64,000 nucleotides of DNA, from contig JAFDEE010000031.1 of NCBI GenBank assembly GCA_019310525.1, forward strand, positions 1 to 64,000, given 5' to 3'. Shown here piece by piece: positions 50,223-59,689 of the stretch. The notes beneath the pieces are model-generated. The model had not been told where the DNA came from. It made no database searches and worked only from the letters and a program-made list of their open reading frames with translations. How positions within the stretch are numbered: position 1 is the first letter of the stretch; every line of letters begins with the position of its first letter. The position numbers were made by a program, and so were the translations under genes. The stretch comes from Deltaproteobacteria bacterium (GTDB lineage Bacteria; Desulfobacterota; DSM-4660; Desulfatiglandales; HGW-15).

Positions 50223-51983
50223 GTGAGAACTCCGGTCAAATACCTGCTGGTCCTTTTTTCCCTTTTATTTGCGGTCCTGGCCCTTTCCTGCGCCGGGCTC
50301 CGATCTCCCCTTGATGGAGAGCAGGCAAAGGGGCCTGGTCCAGGAAAAACAGCCCCTTCCTTGCCGGAGGACAAACTCCAGCGGGCTTACGGCAACTACC
50401 TCATGGCTTCTCTTTGTCTGGCCTCCGGGCAGTTGAAGGAGGCGAAACCCTATCTCGCCGAGGCCGTTCGGAATGATCCCGACTCCCTTTTTCTAAACAG
50501 GAAGATGGCCATCCTGCTCAAGGAGCTTGAGGAATTCGACGAGGCGGTTGCCTATGCCCAAAAGGCCCTCTCCCTAGATCCGGACGGCCTCTCCAACCGG
50601 ATCCTGCTTGCGGAAATTTACTCCCTCGGCGAGGAGGATGACAAGGCCCTCGAACAATTCAGGAAAATCCTGGAGATCGATCCTGATCAGAGGAAGATCC
50701 GGCTCCACTTGATCACGATTTTGATCAAGAAGGGGGAATTCAAGGAGGCGAAGACGCAACTGACGTTGCTTCTCAGAGAAGACCCCTCCCAGATCATCGC
50801 CCACTATTACCTGGGTCGGATCAACCTCGAGATGCGCGAGTACAAAGCGGCGGAGAAGGCCTACCTGGATGCCCTCAGCCTGAACCCCCGGATGGAGCCG
50901 GCCCTTTTCGACTTGGGAAGCCTCTACCAGATGACGGACCGTCCGGAGAAGGCGGCAAAGATCTATGAAAAGTTCCTCTCCTATTATCCGACAAACGCCG
51001 TGATCAGGGAGAGGTTGATCAATATTTACTTCCAGACGGGCCGCGAAGCAGAGGCCGAGAAGCACGTGGCGGTGCTTCGAAAGCTGTCAAAGCCCGGGGA
51101 CCCGGGCCGTCGAGCCCTCGGTCTGATTTATCTTCGGCACGGCCGGCTGGAAAAGTCTATCGAAGAACTGAGTATGATCGTCTCCGCCTGGCCCAAGGAC
51201 GACAAGGCCAGGTACTACCTTGCAGCGGCTTATGAGGAGAAGGGAGACCTGAATAAGGCGCTGTTTCATTTTAAGCAGATTCCGGATGATTCCGGATACT
51301 TCGTAAAGGCCAGAATGCACATGGCCTATATTTTCGAGGACCAAGGGAAGCAGGAGGAGGCCATTCATCTCCTGGAAAAGACCATCGAAATCAAAAAGGA
51401 TCAGGCTGAAATCTACCTGGTGCTTTCCTCCTTCTGGGAGTCCAATAAGGAATACGACAAGGCCTTGGATGTCCTTAGAAAGGGAATCGCCGTAAAACCC
51501 GGGAACGTGGAATTGATCTTTCGGTTAGGTGTCATATTGGACAAGGCGGGCAAGAATGAAGAATGCATCCGGGAGATGCGCAGGGTCCTGGAGATCGACC
51601 CGGATAATGCCGATGCACTCAACTACATAGGTTATACCTATGCGGAGAAAGGGATCCGACTGGATGAGGCCAGGAGGTTGATTGAACGGGCCCTGAAGAT
51701 CAAACCCAACAGCGGGTACATCGTGGACAGCCTGGGCTGGGTTTTCTACCAGGAAGGACGATATAATGAGGCCCTGAAATATCTGGAGCGGGCTGCTTCC
51801 CTGGTACCCAACGACCCGACCATCGCTGAGCACCTGGGAGACGTGTTCTCCAAAAAAGGGAGGTATCGGGAATCCATCGAGATGTACGAAAAGGCCCTCT
51901 CCTTGGAGCATCCCCAAAGGGAGAAATTGAAGGTCAAGATCGAAGAGGTCAGAAAACGTCTGGAAGAAGACAAAGAAAAGTGA
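50223..51983 (+). CDS. TPR-repeat lipoprotein
   Basis: About 586 aa. A signal peptide with lipobox LSCA (KYLLVLFSLLFAVLALSC) starts from a GTG at 50223. The mature protein is an almost continuous array of 34-residue TPR units from about 60 to 580 (for example ALDVLRKGIAVKPGNVELIFRLGVI and ALNYIGYTYAEKGIRLDEARRLI). Such proteins scaffold envelope assembly, cell-wall or polysaccharide machinery. It follows the sigma factor by about 36 nt, and the next lipoprotein overlaps its stop by 4 bp. Confidence 0.88.
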   Translation: MRTPVKYLLVLFSLLFAVLALSCAGLRSPLDGEQAKGPGPGKTAPSLPEDKLQRAYGNYLMASLCLASGQLKEAKPYLAEAVRNDPDSLFLNRKMAILLKELEEFDEAVAYAQKALSLDPDGLSNRILLAEIYSLGEEDDKALEQFRKILEIDPDQRKIRLHLITILIKKGEFKEAKTQLTLLLREDPSQIIAHYYLGRINLEMREYKAAEKAYLDALSLNPRMEPALFDLGSLYQMTDRPEKAAKIYEKFLSYYPTNAVIRERLINIYFQTGREAEAEKHVAVLRKLSKPGDPGRRALGLIYLRHGRLEKSIEELSMIVSAWPKDDKARYYLAAAYEEKGDLNKALFHFKQIPDDSGYFVKARMHMAYIFEDQGKQEEAIHLLEKTIEIKKDQAEIYLVLSSFWESNKEYDKALDVLRKGIAVKPGNVELIFRLGVILDKAGKNEECIREMRRVLEIDPDNADALNYIGYTYAEKGIRLDEARRLIERALKIKPNSGYIVDSLGWVFYQEGRYNEALKYLERAASLVPNDPTIAEHLGDVFSKKGRYRESIEMYEKALSLEHPQREKLKVKIEEVRKRLEEDKEK

Positions 51984-52825
51984 ACCGGACGGATCTCAGG
52001 TCGCCCGGCCCTCCCGCCGCTCGGAAAGTATCCGCCTGGATAAAGGGCGGAATCCTTCTCCTATCCCTCTTTGCCCTTCAAGTCTTTCTCTTCGGTTGCG
52101 CCGCCCTCCACCCCTATCCTTCCGGCAAACCGTTCAGCCGCGAGCTGATTCAGTCCGTCATCACAAGGAGCCGGGTCCAGCAAGACCTTGTTTCTTCCTT
52201 CTATTGCGCCGGGAAGGTGTTCTTCAAGGACGGCCTTTTGAAGGGCGAATCAGAGGCCCTGGTGGTCGGTACGCGCGATCCCTTTCGGATTAAGATCGAA
52301 CTCACCCATTCCTGGGGGAAACCCCTGCTGCATATCCTCCTGGACGAGGATCACTTGGCGATCCTCTCCTTCAGGGATCGGAAGTTTTACGAGGGGCCGT
52401 TCAGCCCCACCGCCTTCTCCAGGTTCCTCCCAGGCGGGAAGATTGACCAAAATACGATCTGGGGCGTCATGAGGGGGTATCCGATCTTGCCGGTCCCGGG
52501 TAAGGCGGTTTCTTCGCGGGGCGGCCGTATTCTTTTCCTCGATGAAAAGGGAGAGGTGACGCAGATCGCGGAGCAAATAGGGGATGGGCTTGCTCCCGGG
52601 CGAATTCGCCTGCCCCGGCAGGGAATCAATGTCACCTTCAAGGACTACCAATCAAAGGGGGAGGTTCGGTTTGCCCGGGTGGTGCGCATCGACTGCCCTG
52701 GAGATGACAGGGCCTTGATCTTCCGGAGGGAGAAGGGCGTATTCAATAAGACCATCCCGGAAGGGATTTTCCGGCTGGAACCTCCTCCCTTTTTTCAGCA
52801 TGAACCGCTCGAGGAGGCCCGGTAG
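51980..52825 (+). CDS. LolB/DUF4292-like outer-membrane lipoprotein
   Basis: About 281 aa. A long signal peptide starts MNRTDLRSPGPPAARK and continues to ILLLSLFALQVFLFGC, giving lipobox LFGC. The mature part is beta-rich: SSFYCAGKVFFKDGLLKGESEALVV, PFRIKIELTHSWGKPLLHILLD, then KFYEGPFSPTAFSRFLPG. This matches the general layout of LolB/DUF4292 proteins, which accept lipoproteins at the outer membrane; assignment is by pattern. It begins at a GTG overlapping the TPR lipoprotein stop by 4 bp and closes the operon. About 130 nt without an evident terminator separate it from the convergent moaA. Confidence 0.75.
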   Translation: MNRTDLRSPGPPAARKVSAWIKGGILLLSLFALQVFLFGCAALHPYPSGKPFSRELIQSVITRSRVQQDLVSSFYCAGKVFFKDGLLKGESEALVVGTRDPFRIKIELTHSWGKPLLHILLDEDHLAILSFRDRKFYEGPFSPTAFSRFLPGGKIDQNTIWGVMRGYPILPVPGKAVSSRGGRILFLDEKGEVTQIAEQIGDGLAPGRIRLPRQGINVTFKDYQSKGEVRFARVVRIDCPGDDRALIFRREKGVFNKTIPEGIFRLEPPPFFQHEPLEEAR

Positions 52826-52955
52826 GAGGGCGGGGTCCGATGGGTTGTGGACGGATCCTCGGTTTGAGTCTGACTCAGCTTGTCACGCCGTAGCCGTGTC
52901 GAAGGCGGAAGATTGGGTGGAAGAGGACGTTTTGCAAAGGTCTTGAAAAAACGGC

Positions 52956-53936
52956 CTAGCCCCCGATGCTGGACATATGGCGGACGCATTTTCGGGGTTC
53001 AGGGAATGCGATGCCGTGTCCGGCCGGCTTTCTCCGGATCGTTTCCAAAATCAACTTCAGGATTTCACCCTCTCTTTTACCTTGCCTGAGGGGGGTCTTT
53101 AGATCACACTCCTGGTCCGAGAAAAGGCAGCCGCGCAGATGCCCCTCGGCGGTCAGGCGAAGGCGGTTGCACCTGTCGCAGAAATGGTTGCTGAGGGCCC
53201 CGATGAATCCCACCTCGCCCTTTGCGCCCCGCAGGATATACCTCTGGGCGGGTCCGTCCAGGGTTTCGTGCGGGACGGGGTCAAGGGGTCCAAGGGCGCG
53301 GATCCTGTCCCGGATATCGTCCACGGAGATGAAACGCTCGTTGCACCAGCCGTTTCGGTCCCCGACCGGCATGAACTCGATGAACCGGACATGGTAGGGG
53401 TTTTTCAGGGTCAATCGGGCAAAATCCGTAATCTCATCGTCATTGATCCCCTTGAGGGCGACAACGTTGATCTTGATCGGATCGAAACCTACGCGCTCGG
53501 CCTCGTGAATCCCCTCCCAGACTCGATCGAAATAATCACGCCCCGTGATGCGGCGGAACCGGTCAGGCCGTAAGGTGTCCATGCTGATGTTTATCCTGCA
53601 GATCCCGCATTCTTTGAGACCCTGAGCGAATTCCTTAAGCAGGACCCCGTTGGTAGTCAGCGTGATCTCCTCCAGTCCCGGAACCTCACTCAGTTTTTTG
53701 ATAAACGGGAGGACATCCTTTCTAACTAAGGGTTCTCCGCCCGTAAGCCTCACCTTTCGAATGCCGGCCAGGACAGCAATACTTACTAGCCGGAGCATTT
53801 CCTCGTAAGAGAGGATTTCCTCATGAGGAATGAATCGCACCCCTTCTTCCGGCATGCAATATATGCATCTGAGGTTGCAGCGGTCTGTCAGAGAAAGACG
53901 AAGGTAGTTGATGATGCGGTGGTTTTCCTTTTCCAA
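52956..53936 (-). CDS. moaA: GTP 3',8-cyclase MoaA
   Basis: About 326 aa. The N-terminal radical SAM motif is CNLRCIYCMPEEG, followed by VRLTGGEPLVR. The C-terminal second [4Fe-4S] site is FCDRCNRLRLTAEGHLRGC. The protein ends in Gly-Gly, as MoaA requires. It turns GTP into 3',8-cyclo-GTP, the first step of molybdopterin synthesis, and so can supply the molybdo-enzyme encoded at 12.2-16.0 kb. The start is a TTG at 53936 with AAGGGAG upstream; no ATG is better placed. It stands alone on the minus strand. Confidence 0.95.
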   Translation of the reverse strand: MEKENHRIINYLRLSLTDRCNLRCIYCMPEEGVRFIPHEEILSYEEMLRLVSIAVLAGIRKVRLTGGEPLVRKDVLPFIKKLSEVPGLEEITLTTNGVLLKEFAQGLKECGICRINISMDTLRPDRFRRITGRDYFDRVWEGIHEAERVGFDPIKINVVALKGINDDEITDFARLTLKNPYHVRFIEFMPVGDRNGWCNERFISVDDIRDRIRALGPLDPVPHETLDGPAQRYILRGAKGEVGFIGALSNHFCDRCNRLRLTAEGHLRGCLFSDQECDLKTPLRQGKREGEILKLILETIRRKPAGHGIAFPEPRKCVRHMSSIGG

Positions 53937-54187
53937 CAGTGGCTTCTCCCTTTTTAGGTAAACAAGGAAAGATCGGATAATGGAATAGGTGTTACCTTAT
54001 GTGAAAATAGACATAATATAATCGCCCCTAACGGAAAAGGCAAACATAATTTTCCGGTCCTTAAGTGATAAAATCCCTCCTCGCCCTTCGTCCGTTTTTT
54101 TCGGTTTGGGGATCCCGGGAGGAAGCTCCTTTGCATGGGGTGTTGTCCCGGTAAGGAGAAGGCCTGTCCCGAACACCGGCTCATGGT

Positions 54188-54844
54188 TCAGGAGGGGCGG
54201 GGGGGTGGGGAATGGGAAGCTTTTTCTTTCCGCTTTCGCATCACCCGACGGACCAGTAGGAATAAAACCACCAGGGTGAGGGCCAGAAGTATGCCCAGGT
54301 TGTAACGGGTTGTGAAATGCAAAATTCGCTCCTTGGCGACCTCCCATTCCGATCCCAGGGAGAAACCCGCCAGAATCCAGATGAAATTCCAGACGCCGCA
54401 ACTGATGGCAGCCAGCAGGATCACCGGCATGGTCTTGAGCCGGGTGATCCCGCCTGCGACGGCAATGGCCGAGCGGATGCCGGGGAGGAAGCGGTTTGCG
54501 GCCACGAGCAAGTAGCCGTATCGGTTGAACCAACTCTCCGCCTTGAGGATGTCACGGGATCTCAGGAACCGGAAGTCTTTCCGGGTGAAGAAGGTCCGCC
54601 CCAGGATTTTTCCAAGCTGAAATAGGGTCATGAATCCTGTAAGGCTCCCCACAGTGGTCGAAAGGAAGACACCAAAGAACTGCAACCTTCCCAGTCCAAC
54701 CAGGAAGGCCCCGAAGGCCGTGATGGTGTCACCGGGGATAGGGGGAAAGATGTTTTCCACGAAAGCGCTCAATCCAAGGAGAAAATAGACCAGCAGATCG
54801 GGAAGGGTCTCCAGATATTGAAGAAAGGTATCGACGAAGGTCAT
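54188..54844 (-). CDS. DedA/SNARE-associated family membrane protein
   Basis: About 218 aa. The DedA signature is present: SAFVENIFPPIPGDTI near the start, FQLGKILGRTFF, then NRFLPGIRSAIAVAGGITRL and a C-terminal helix LGILLALTLVVLFLLVRRV followed by a basic tail. DedA proteins are lipid scramblases or undecaprenyl-phosphate flippases in the inner membrane. I start at the ATG at 54844, where GGAG lies 6 nt upstream; ATG 54850 or TTG 54856 are alternatives. About 250 bp of AT-rich DNA separates it from moaA, and no gene is seen there. Confidence 0.9.
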   Translation of the reverse strand: MTFVDTFLQYLETLPDLLVYFLLGLSAFVENIFPPIPGDTITAFGAFLVGLGRLQFFGVFLSTTVGSLTGFMTLFQLGKILGRTFFTRKDFRFLRSRDILKAESWFNRYGYLLVAANRFLPGIRSAIAVAGGITRLKTMPVILLAAISCGVWNFIWILAGFSLGSEWEVAKERILHFTTRYNLGILLALTLVVLFLLVRRVMRKRKEKASHSPPPRPS

Positions 54845-55060
54845 GGTCATCTCCAAAAAGATACACCGGGAAAGGACTGATCCTAATGGCCCCCGGCGGC
54901 GTCTTTAGGGTCTTTATTGAGGCACCCGGGCCCTCACGCCTCTTATAGCCGGACCGGGGTGTTTTCACAAAGGGAAAAACGGCGGGTTTTTACCTTGACT
55001 GTACCCCTTGGTTTTGCTACAGGAATGAGCCACTTCCCAGCAATTCCAAAGGCATTGCCA

Positions 55061-55747
55061 ATGGCCAAGAAAAAAATATCCAGGAAAGACCTTCTGAAAA
55101 AACCGGATGAATTCCTGACTTTCAGTGAAAGGGCGGTTATTTTCGCCAGGGACCATGCCAAGACCCTGAAGGCGGTCGGGGTGGTGCTCGCGGCCGCTGT
55201 CCTGATCTACCTGGCCCTTTGGGGGTATTTCAGGTACACTAACAAGAAGGGGTTGGAGACATACAATCTTGCCTATTATGCCCTTTTAAAGGGCAAAGGC
55301 GCCGAACCTGGCAAGGAGGAAAGGAAGCAGGCGGAGGAATACTTCCGTAAGGTCATGGAAGACTACGGGCTTTCAAAGGCCCGAAGGCTTGCCACAGCGG
55401 AGCTTGCCTCTATCAGGTTTCAGGAAGGGAAATACAAAGAGGCAGCCGCCCTCTACTGGGAATTCCTGGAAAGGGTTCCGGAAGGAAGCCCTTATCAAGC
55501 CATGGCGCGTTTGGCCCTGGCGGCCTGCCAGGAGGCCGAGGGAGATGTTCAGGGGGCCGTTGAGACCTTGAAAATGATCCTTTCCGGCCCGGATGATTTC
55601 TTCAAAGAACAAGCCTACCTGGGCTTGGCCCGGGCCTACCGGCTCTCCAAGCAGGAAGACAAGGCCAGGGAAATCCTTAAAAAATACGTGGAGACCTTCA
55701 CAGACTCCCCCTTCCTTCCCATGGCCAAGGCCTACCTGGAAAAATAG
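55061..55747 (+). CDS. YfgM-like membrane-anchored TPR protein
   Basis: About 228 aa. It opens MAKKKISRKDLLKKPDEFL, a basic cytoplasmic tail, then one membrane helix near 42-60 (GVVLAAAVLIYLALWGYF). Two to three TPR-like repeats follow (SPYQAMARLALAACQEAEGD, EQAYLGLARAYRLSKQEDKAREILKKY). This is the layout of YfgM/BamD-like ancillary translocon proteins; an interaction with SecYEG is inferred only from that. The ATG at 55061 gives the family's typical start; ATG 55025 is another choice. A TTGACT box lies near 54995. It is followed by about 250 bp of promoter-bearing DNA. Confidence 0.8.
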   Translation: MAKKKISRKDLLKKPDEFLTFSERAVIFARDHAKTLKAVGVVLAAAVLIYLALWGYFRYTNKKGLETYNLAYYALLKGKGAEPGKEERKQAEEYFRKVMEDYGLSKARRLATAELASIRFQEGKYKEAAALYWEFLERVPEGSPYQAMARLALAACQEAEGDVQGAVETLKMILSGPDDFFKEQAYLGLARAYRLSKQEDKAREILKKYVETFTDSPFLPMAKAYLEK

Positions 55748-55927
55748 CATTGTCGGGAAATGTATTCCGGCCCGGAACCGAAAAGAGCGATTACCCGGAA
55801 CCATGAAAAAGGGATTTCGCCCTGACTCGACCCCCATGAAATCCTGCCTCCCGGCCGCCTTTCTTTCGAACCTGTAACTGATTGGAAACAAGACCTTTTC
55901 TCGTATACCATGTGTATGGGTTTTTGC

Positions 55928-55955
55928 TTGACAATCCCTTCGGGCCTCATATATG
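55928..55955 (+). promoter_or_regulatory. Sigma-70-type promoter for the ligase-iorAB operon
   Basis: TTGACA (55928-55933) and TATATG (55950-55955) are separated by 16 bp, about 43 bp before the ligase ATG at 55998. The -35 box is perfect and the -10 matches four of six. The preceding gap (55748-55927) shows no gene. Confidence 0.5.
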
Positions 55956-55997
55956 GTGACGACGTAGCTAAAATATAGCTTGAGAGGAGGGGGGAAG

Positions 55998-57569
55998 ATG
56001 ATTATTACCGAAATTTTGGCGAGGAATGCCAGAATGTACGGTGATGAAGTCGCCCTTGTCGAAAGGGATGCGGCGAGCGGGCAAAGGAGAGAGATCACCT
56101 GGAAAGAGTTTGACCAACAGGCCAACAGGGTCGCCAACGCCCTTATTTCAAAGGGGGTTGGTAAGGGGGACAAGGTGATCCACCTGATGATGAATTGTCT
56201 GGAATGGCTTCCCGCCTATTTCGGTATCCTCAGGACAGGGGCCTGGGCGGTTCCCCTCAACTTCCGATTTTCCGCGGAAGATATTAAATACTGCGCGGAC
56301 ATCGCCGAGGGGAAGGCCATGATATTCGGTGAGGAATTTATCGACCGAATTGAGGAGATCCGGGGCGACCTCAATACGATCGATGACTTTATCTTTGTTG
56401 GCCCGGCCGACAGGAAACCGGATTTCGCCGAACAGTACGAGACGTTCCTGGACGGCCACTCATCCGAAGATCCCAGGGTGGAGATCGGCCTCCTGGACGA
56501 TGCTGCCCTCTATTTCACCTCAGGCACCACGGGTCAACCCAAGCCCATCCTTCTTACTCACCGCAACCTGGAACATGCCTGTATAGTCGAGAACCGACAT
56601 CACAACCAAACCCACAAGGACAATTTCCTGCTCATTCCTCCCCTCTACCATACTGGAGCCAAGATGCACTGGTTCGGGAATTTCATCGTCGGGGCCAAGG
56701 CGGTGATCCTGAAGGGAGTAAAACCCGAGTGGATCATTGAGGCCGTATCCGAGGAGCAGTGCACCATTGTATGGATGCTGGTCCCCTGGGCACAGGACAT
56801 CCTGATCGCCATCGAGAGCGGTAAGATCAAGTTGGAAGATTACAAGCTGGACCAATGGCGCTTGATGCACATCGGGGCCCAGCCGGTTCCGCCCAGCCTG
56901 GTCAAGAACTGGAAAAAGGTGTTCCCCAACCACGACTATGACACCAACTTCGGGCTGAGCGAATCCACCGGACCCGGATGCATTCATCTTGGGATCGAGA
57001 ACGATCATAAGGTGGGGGCCATCGGGGTCCCCGGCTTTGATTGGGAATACCGGATCGTGGACGAACAGTTCCGGGATGTCCCCAAAGGACAACCAGGAGA
57101 ATTGGCCGTCCGGGGACCGGGCGTCATGAAGGAGTACTACAAGAACCCGGAGGCCACGAAGCGGACGCTGGTAGACGGCTGGCTCATGACCGGGGATATC
57201 GCCCGGGTGGATGAAGACGGGTTCATCTGGCTCGTGGACAGGAAAAAGGATGTCATCATTACGGGAGGGGAGAATATCTTCCCTGTTGAAATCGAAGATT
57301 TTCTCATGGCCAATCCCAATATCCAAGATGCAGGGGTCATCGGGATCCCGGACGAGCGCCTGGGGGAGATCGTGGCAGCCATCATCCAGCTCAAGCCGGG
57401 GAAGAGCATGAGCGAGGAAGATGTAGCCGCTTATTGTGAGGCGCTTCCCCGTTACAAGAGACCAAGAAAGATTTTTTTCGGGGATGTGCCCAGGAATCCC
57501 ACGGGAAAGATCGAGAAGCCGAAGTTGAGAAAACAGTACGGGGGCATTGCCGAAAGTTTCAAGGCTTAG
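55998..57569 (+). CDS. AMP-forming acyl-CoA ligase next to iorA
   Basis: About 523 aa. Adenylation motifs: YFTSGTTGQPKPILLTHRN (A3), TNFGLSEST (A5), WLMTGDIARVDEDGF (A7), DRKKDVIITGGENIFPVEIE (A8) and C-terminal NPTGKIEKPKLRK (A10 Lys). It resembles fatty/aryl acyl-CoA synthetases. The ATG at 55998 follows GAGGAGGGGGGA. It heads an operon with iorA about 105 nt on. Indolepyruvate:ferredoxin oxidoreductase releases arylacetyl-CoA, so the ligase may interconvert an arylacetate (phenylacetate, indoleacetate) and its CoA ester; substrate unproven. Confidence 0.88.
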   Translation: MIITEILARNARMYGDEVALVERDAASGQRREITWKEFDQQANRVANALISKGVGKGDKVIHLMMNCLEWLPAYFGILRTGAWAVPLNFRFSAEDIKYCADIAEGKAMIFGEEFIDRIEEIRGDLNTIDDFIFVGPADRKPDFAEQYETFLDGHSSEDPRVEIGLLDDAALYFTSGTTGQPKPILLTHRNLEHACIVENRHHNQTHKDNFLLIPPLYHTGAKMHWFGNFIVGAKAVILKGVKPEWIIEAVSEEQCTIVWMLVPWAQDILIAIESGKIKLEDYKLDQWRLMHIGAQPVPPSLVKNWKKVFPNHDYDTNFGLSESTGPGCIHLGIENDHKVGAIGVPGFDWEYRIVDEQFRDVPKGQPGELAVRGPGVMKEYYKNPEATKRTLVDGWLMTGDIARVDEDGFIWLVDRKKDVIITGGENIFPVEIEDFLMANPNIQDAGVIGIPDERLGEIVAAIIQLKPGKSMSEEDVAAYCEALPRYKRPRKIFFGDVPRNPTGKIEKPKLRKQYGGIAESFKA

Positions 57570-57675
57570 GGTGACGGAGATCCGGGGCCGCCGCTTTTCG
57601 CGGCATTGAGAAGTCTCGGGCCGGTCACGGATGGTCCCGATCGAGAGCAAACCGAAAATTATCGAGGGGGAAAAC

Positions 57676-59526
57676 ATGCATAAACTACTCACTGATTCTC
57701 CTGGAACCAAGATGCTGTTGCTGGGCAACGAGGCCATCGCCCGGGGCGCCATGGAGGCGGGAGTCGCGTTTGCGACCTGTTACCCGGGAACACCCTCATC
57801 TGAAATCCCGGAACAGTTTTTCAACATCAGCAAGGAGACCGATCTCTACTTCGAGTATTCAACCAATGAAAAGGTGGCGATGGAAGTCGCTGCAGGTGCG
57901 GCCGTCAGCGGACTTCGCACCATAGTAACCATGAAACACGTAGGTTTGAATGTGGCGGCGGACCCCTTGATGACCCTTGCCTATACGGGGGTAAATGCAG
58001 GCATGGTCATCATAAATGCCGACGATCCATCCCTGTTTTCCAGCCAGAATGAGCAGGACAACCGCTTTTACGCCCGTCTCTCGGGCCTGCCCATGCTGGA
58101 ACCCACCAATGTGCAGGAAATGAAGGATGTCACCGTCCATGCATTCGAGCTCTCCGAGGCGTTGAAACTCCCCGTAATCATCCGGACCACGACCCGGCTG
58201 GCACACATCAGGGGGCCCGTGGTACTGGACGAGATGAAACCACGAAAGAGGGCCGGCTATTTTGAAAAGAATCCCTTCCATTTTGTCACCGTGCCGGCCG
58301 TATCCAGAAAACTCCACGGATTGCTGCTGGAAAGGGATGAAAAGGCGAAAGAAATGGCCAAGGATTTCCCTTACAACGAAGTCATCGGAGACGGCAAGTG
58401 GGGGGTGGTGGCCAATGGCGTCAGCGTCAATTACGTAAAGGACGCTGTTTCGGACCTGGGTATCGCGGACCGGGTGCGGATCCTGAAATTGGGAATGACA
58501 TGGCCCCTGAACAAGACCTACATTGCGGATTTCCTGAGATCCGTAGAGAAGGTGCTGGTGGTGGAAGAGCTCGAGCCCGTGCTGGAGAATGACCTCAAGG
58601 TCATCGCCCAGGAAAACGGGATCACCGTCCCTATCGAGGGGAAGGGCGTGGGTAGGCTCTCCAGGCTTTACGAGTACGACCCCCGAATGGTGAGAGAAGC
58701 GGTGGCGGCCTATTTCGGTATCGACTATACATCCACCCCCCCGGTGGATGTCTCCGACCTTCCGGAGCTTCCCGCCAGGCCGCCCAACCTCTGCCCCGGG
58801 TGTCCCCACCGGGCGACCTATTACGCCGTGAAACAGGTTTACGGGAATGTGGATTCCATCCGCCCCACAGACATTGGATGCTATACCCTGGGGCTGTTGC
58901 CGCCCATCTCCATGGCCGACTTCGTGATCTGCATGGGATCCTCGGTGAGTTCGGGTTGCGGATTTGCAACGGCTACCGACCAGAAGGTCGTTTCCTTTAT
59001 CGGGGATTCGACCTTCTTCCACTCGGGGATCACGGGCCTGATCAATGCGGTCCATAACAACCACAAGTTCACCCTTGTCATCCTGGACAACGGCACCACG
59101 GCCATGACAGGACACCAGCCCCATCCAGGAATGGACGCCTCGCCCATGGGTTTCGACTGGCCCCAGATTTCCGTGGAAGACGTGGTGCGGGGATGCGGGG
59201 TGAAGGATGTCCATGTGGTCAAACCCTTCAACCTGAAGAAGACCATCGAGGCGGTCAGGGCAGCCTATGAATATGACGGGATTTCGGTGATCATTTCCAA
59301 GGAGATCTGCCCCCTGTTCGCGAAGTCCATCGGTAAGGCCAGGAAGGGCAGGCCCTTCACCGTGGACCAGGAGAAATGCAAGAATCACCGCGATTGCCTG
59401 AACCTGCTGGCTTGCCCCGCCATGTTCCTGGACGGGGAACAGGTGCAAATCGACAAGAATCTGTGTATCGGGTGCTCGGTGTGTGCACAGGTCTGTCCTG
59501 AAAACGCCATCAAGCCATTGAAATAG
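57676..59526 (+). CDS. iorA: Indolepyruvate:ferredoxin oxidoreductase, alpha subunit
   Basis: About 616 aa. The pyrimidine-binding half (about 20-330) opens LLLGNEAIARGAMEAGVAFATCYPGTPSSEI. The TPP/Mg site is GDSTFFHSGITGLINAVHNN to LDNGTTAMTGHQPHPG near 440-485. The C-terminus is a ferredoxin-like domain with CIGCSVCAQVCPENAI and a less regular first Cys group (CKNHRDCLNLLACP). It oxidatively decarboxylates aryl pyruvates to aryl-acetyl-CoA with ferredoxin, in anaerobic amino acid use or synthesis. The ATG at 57676 follows GAGGGGGA. Its TAG stop abuts, and is partly shared with, the left end of element D2. Confidence 0.95.
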   Translation: MHKLLTDSPGTKMLLLGNEAIARGAMEAGVAFATCYPGTPSSEIPEQFFNISKETDLYFEYSTNEKVAMEVAAGAAVSGLRTIVTMKHVGLNVAADPLMTLAYTGVNAGMVIINADDPSLFSSQNEQDNRFYARLSGLPMLEPTNVQEMKDVTVHAFELSEALKLPVIIRTTTRLAHIRGPVVLDEMKPRKRAGYFEKNPFHFVTVPAVSRKLHGLLLERDEKAKEMAKDFPYNEVIGDGKWGVVANGVSVNYVKDAVSDLGIADRVRILKLGMTWPLNKTYIADFLRSVEKVLVVEELEPVLENDLKVIAQENGITVPIEGKGVGRLSRLYEYDPRMVREAVAAYFGIDYTSTPPVDVSDLPELPARPPNLCPGCPHRATYYAVKQVYGNVDSIRPTDIGCYTLGLLPPISMADFVICMGSSVSSGCGFATATDQKVVSFIGDSTFFHSGITGLINAVHNNHKFTLVILDNGTTAMTGHQPHPGMDASPMGFDWPQISVEDVVRGCGVKDVHVVKPFNLKKTIEAVRAAYEYDGISVIISKEICPLFAKSIGKARKGRPFTVDQEKCKNHRDCLNLLACPAMFLDGEQVQIDKNLCIGCSVCAQVCPENAIKPLK

Positions 59527-59667
59527 TGTTCGTCCATAAATGAGAAAATTTGTGCAAGGTCAAGGAAGGCGAAAATTTTAACCGCAGGAATACATTGAAG
59601 TATTTTGAGGATTAAAATTTAAGCCTGACGCAGAGATTGCGAAAATTAGCCATTTATGGATGGACAC
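59526..59667. mobile_element. Inverted-repeat element, family 2 copy D2, inserted at the iorA stop
   Basis: The ends GTGTTCGTCCATAAATG and, on the other strand, GTGTCCATCCATAAATG are inverted repeats. GAAATA lies directly before (59520-59525) and after (59668-59673), a 6-bp target duplication. The core matches D1 and D3. Its first G completes the TAG stop of iorA. Removing the element and one duplicate leaves iorA and iorB about 15 bp apart, so it is a later insertion into a tight operon. Confidence 0.85.
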
Positions 59668-59689
59668 GAAATAGAAAAGGGAGGTGCCC

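Noticed and set aside
57859-59448. 529-codon minus-strand frame opposite iorA
   Set aside because: Shadow of iorA; no recognisable protein motifs, low-complexity His/Gly/Arg composition.
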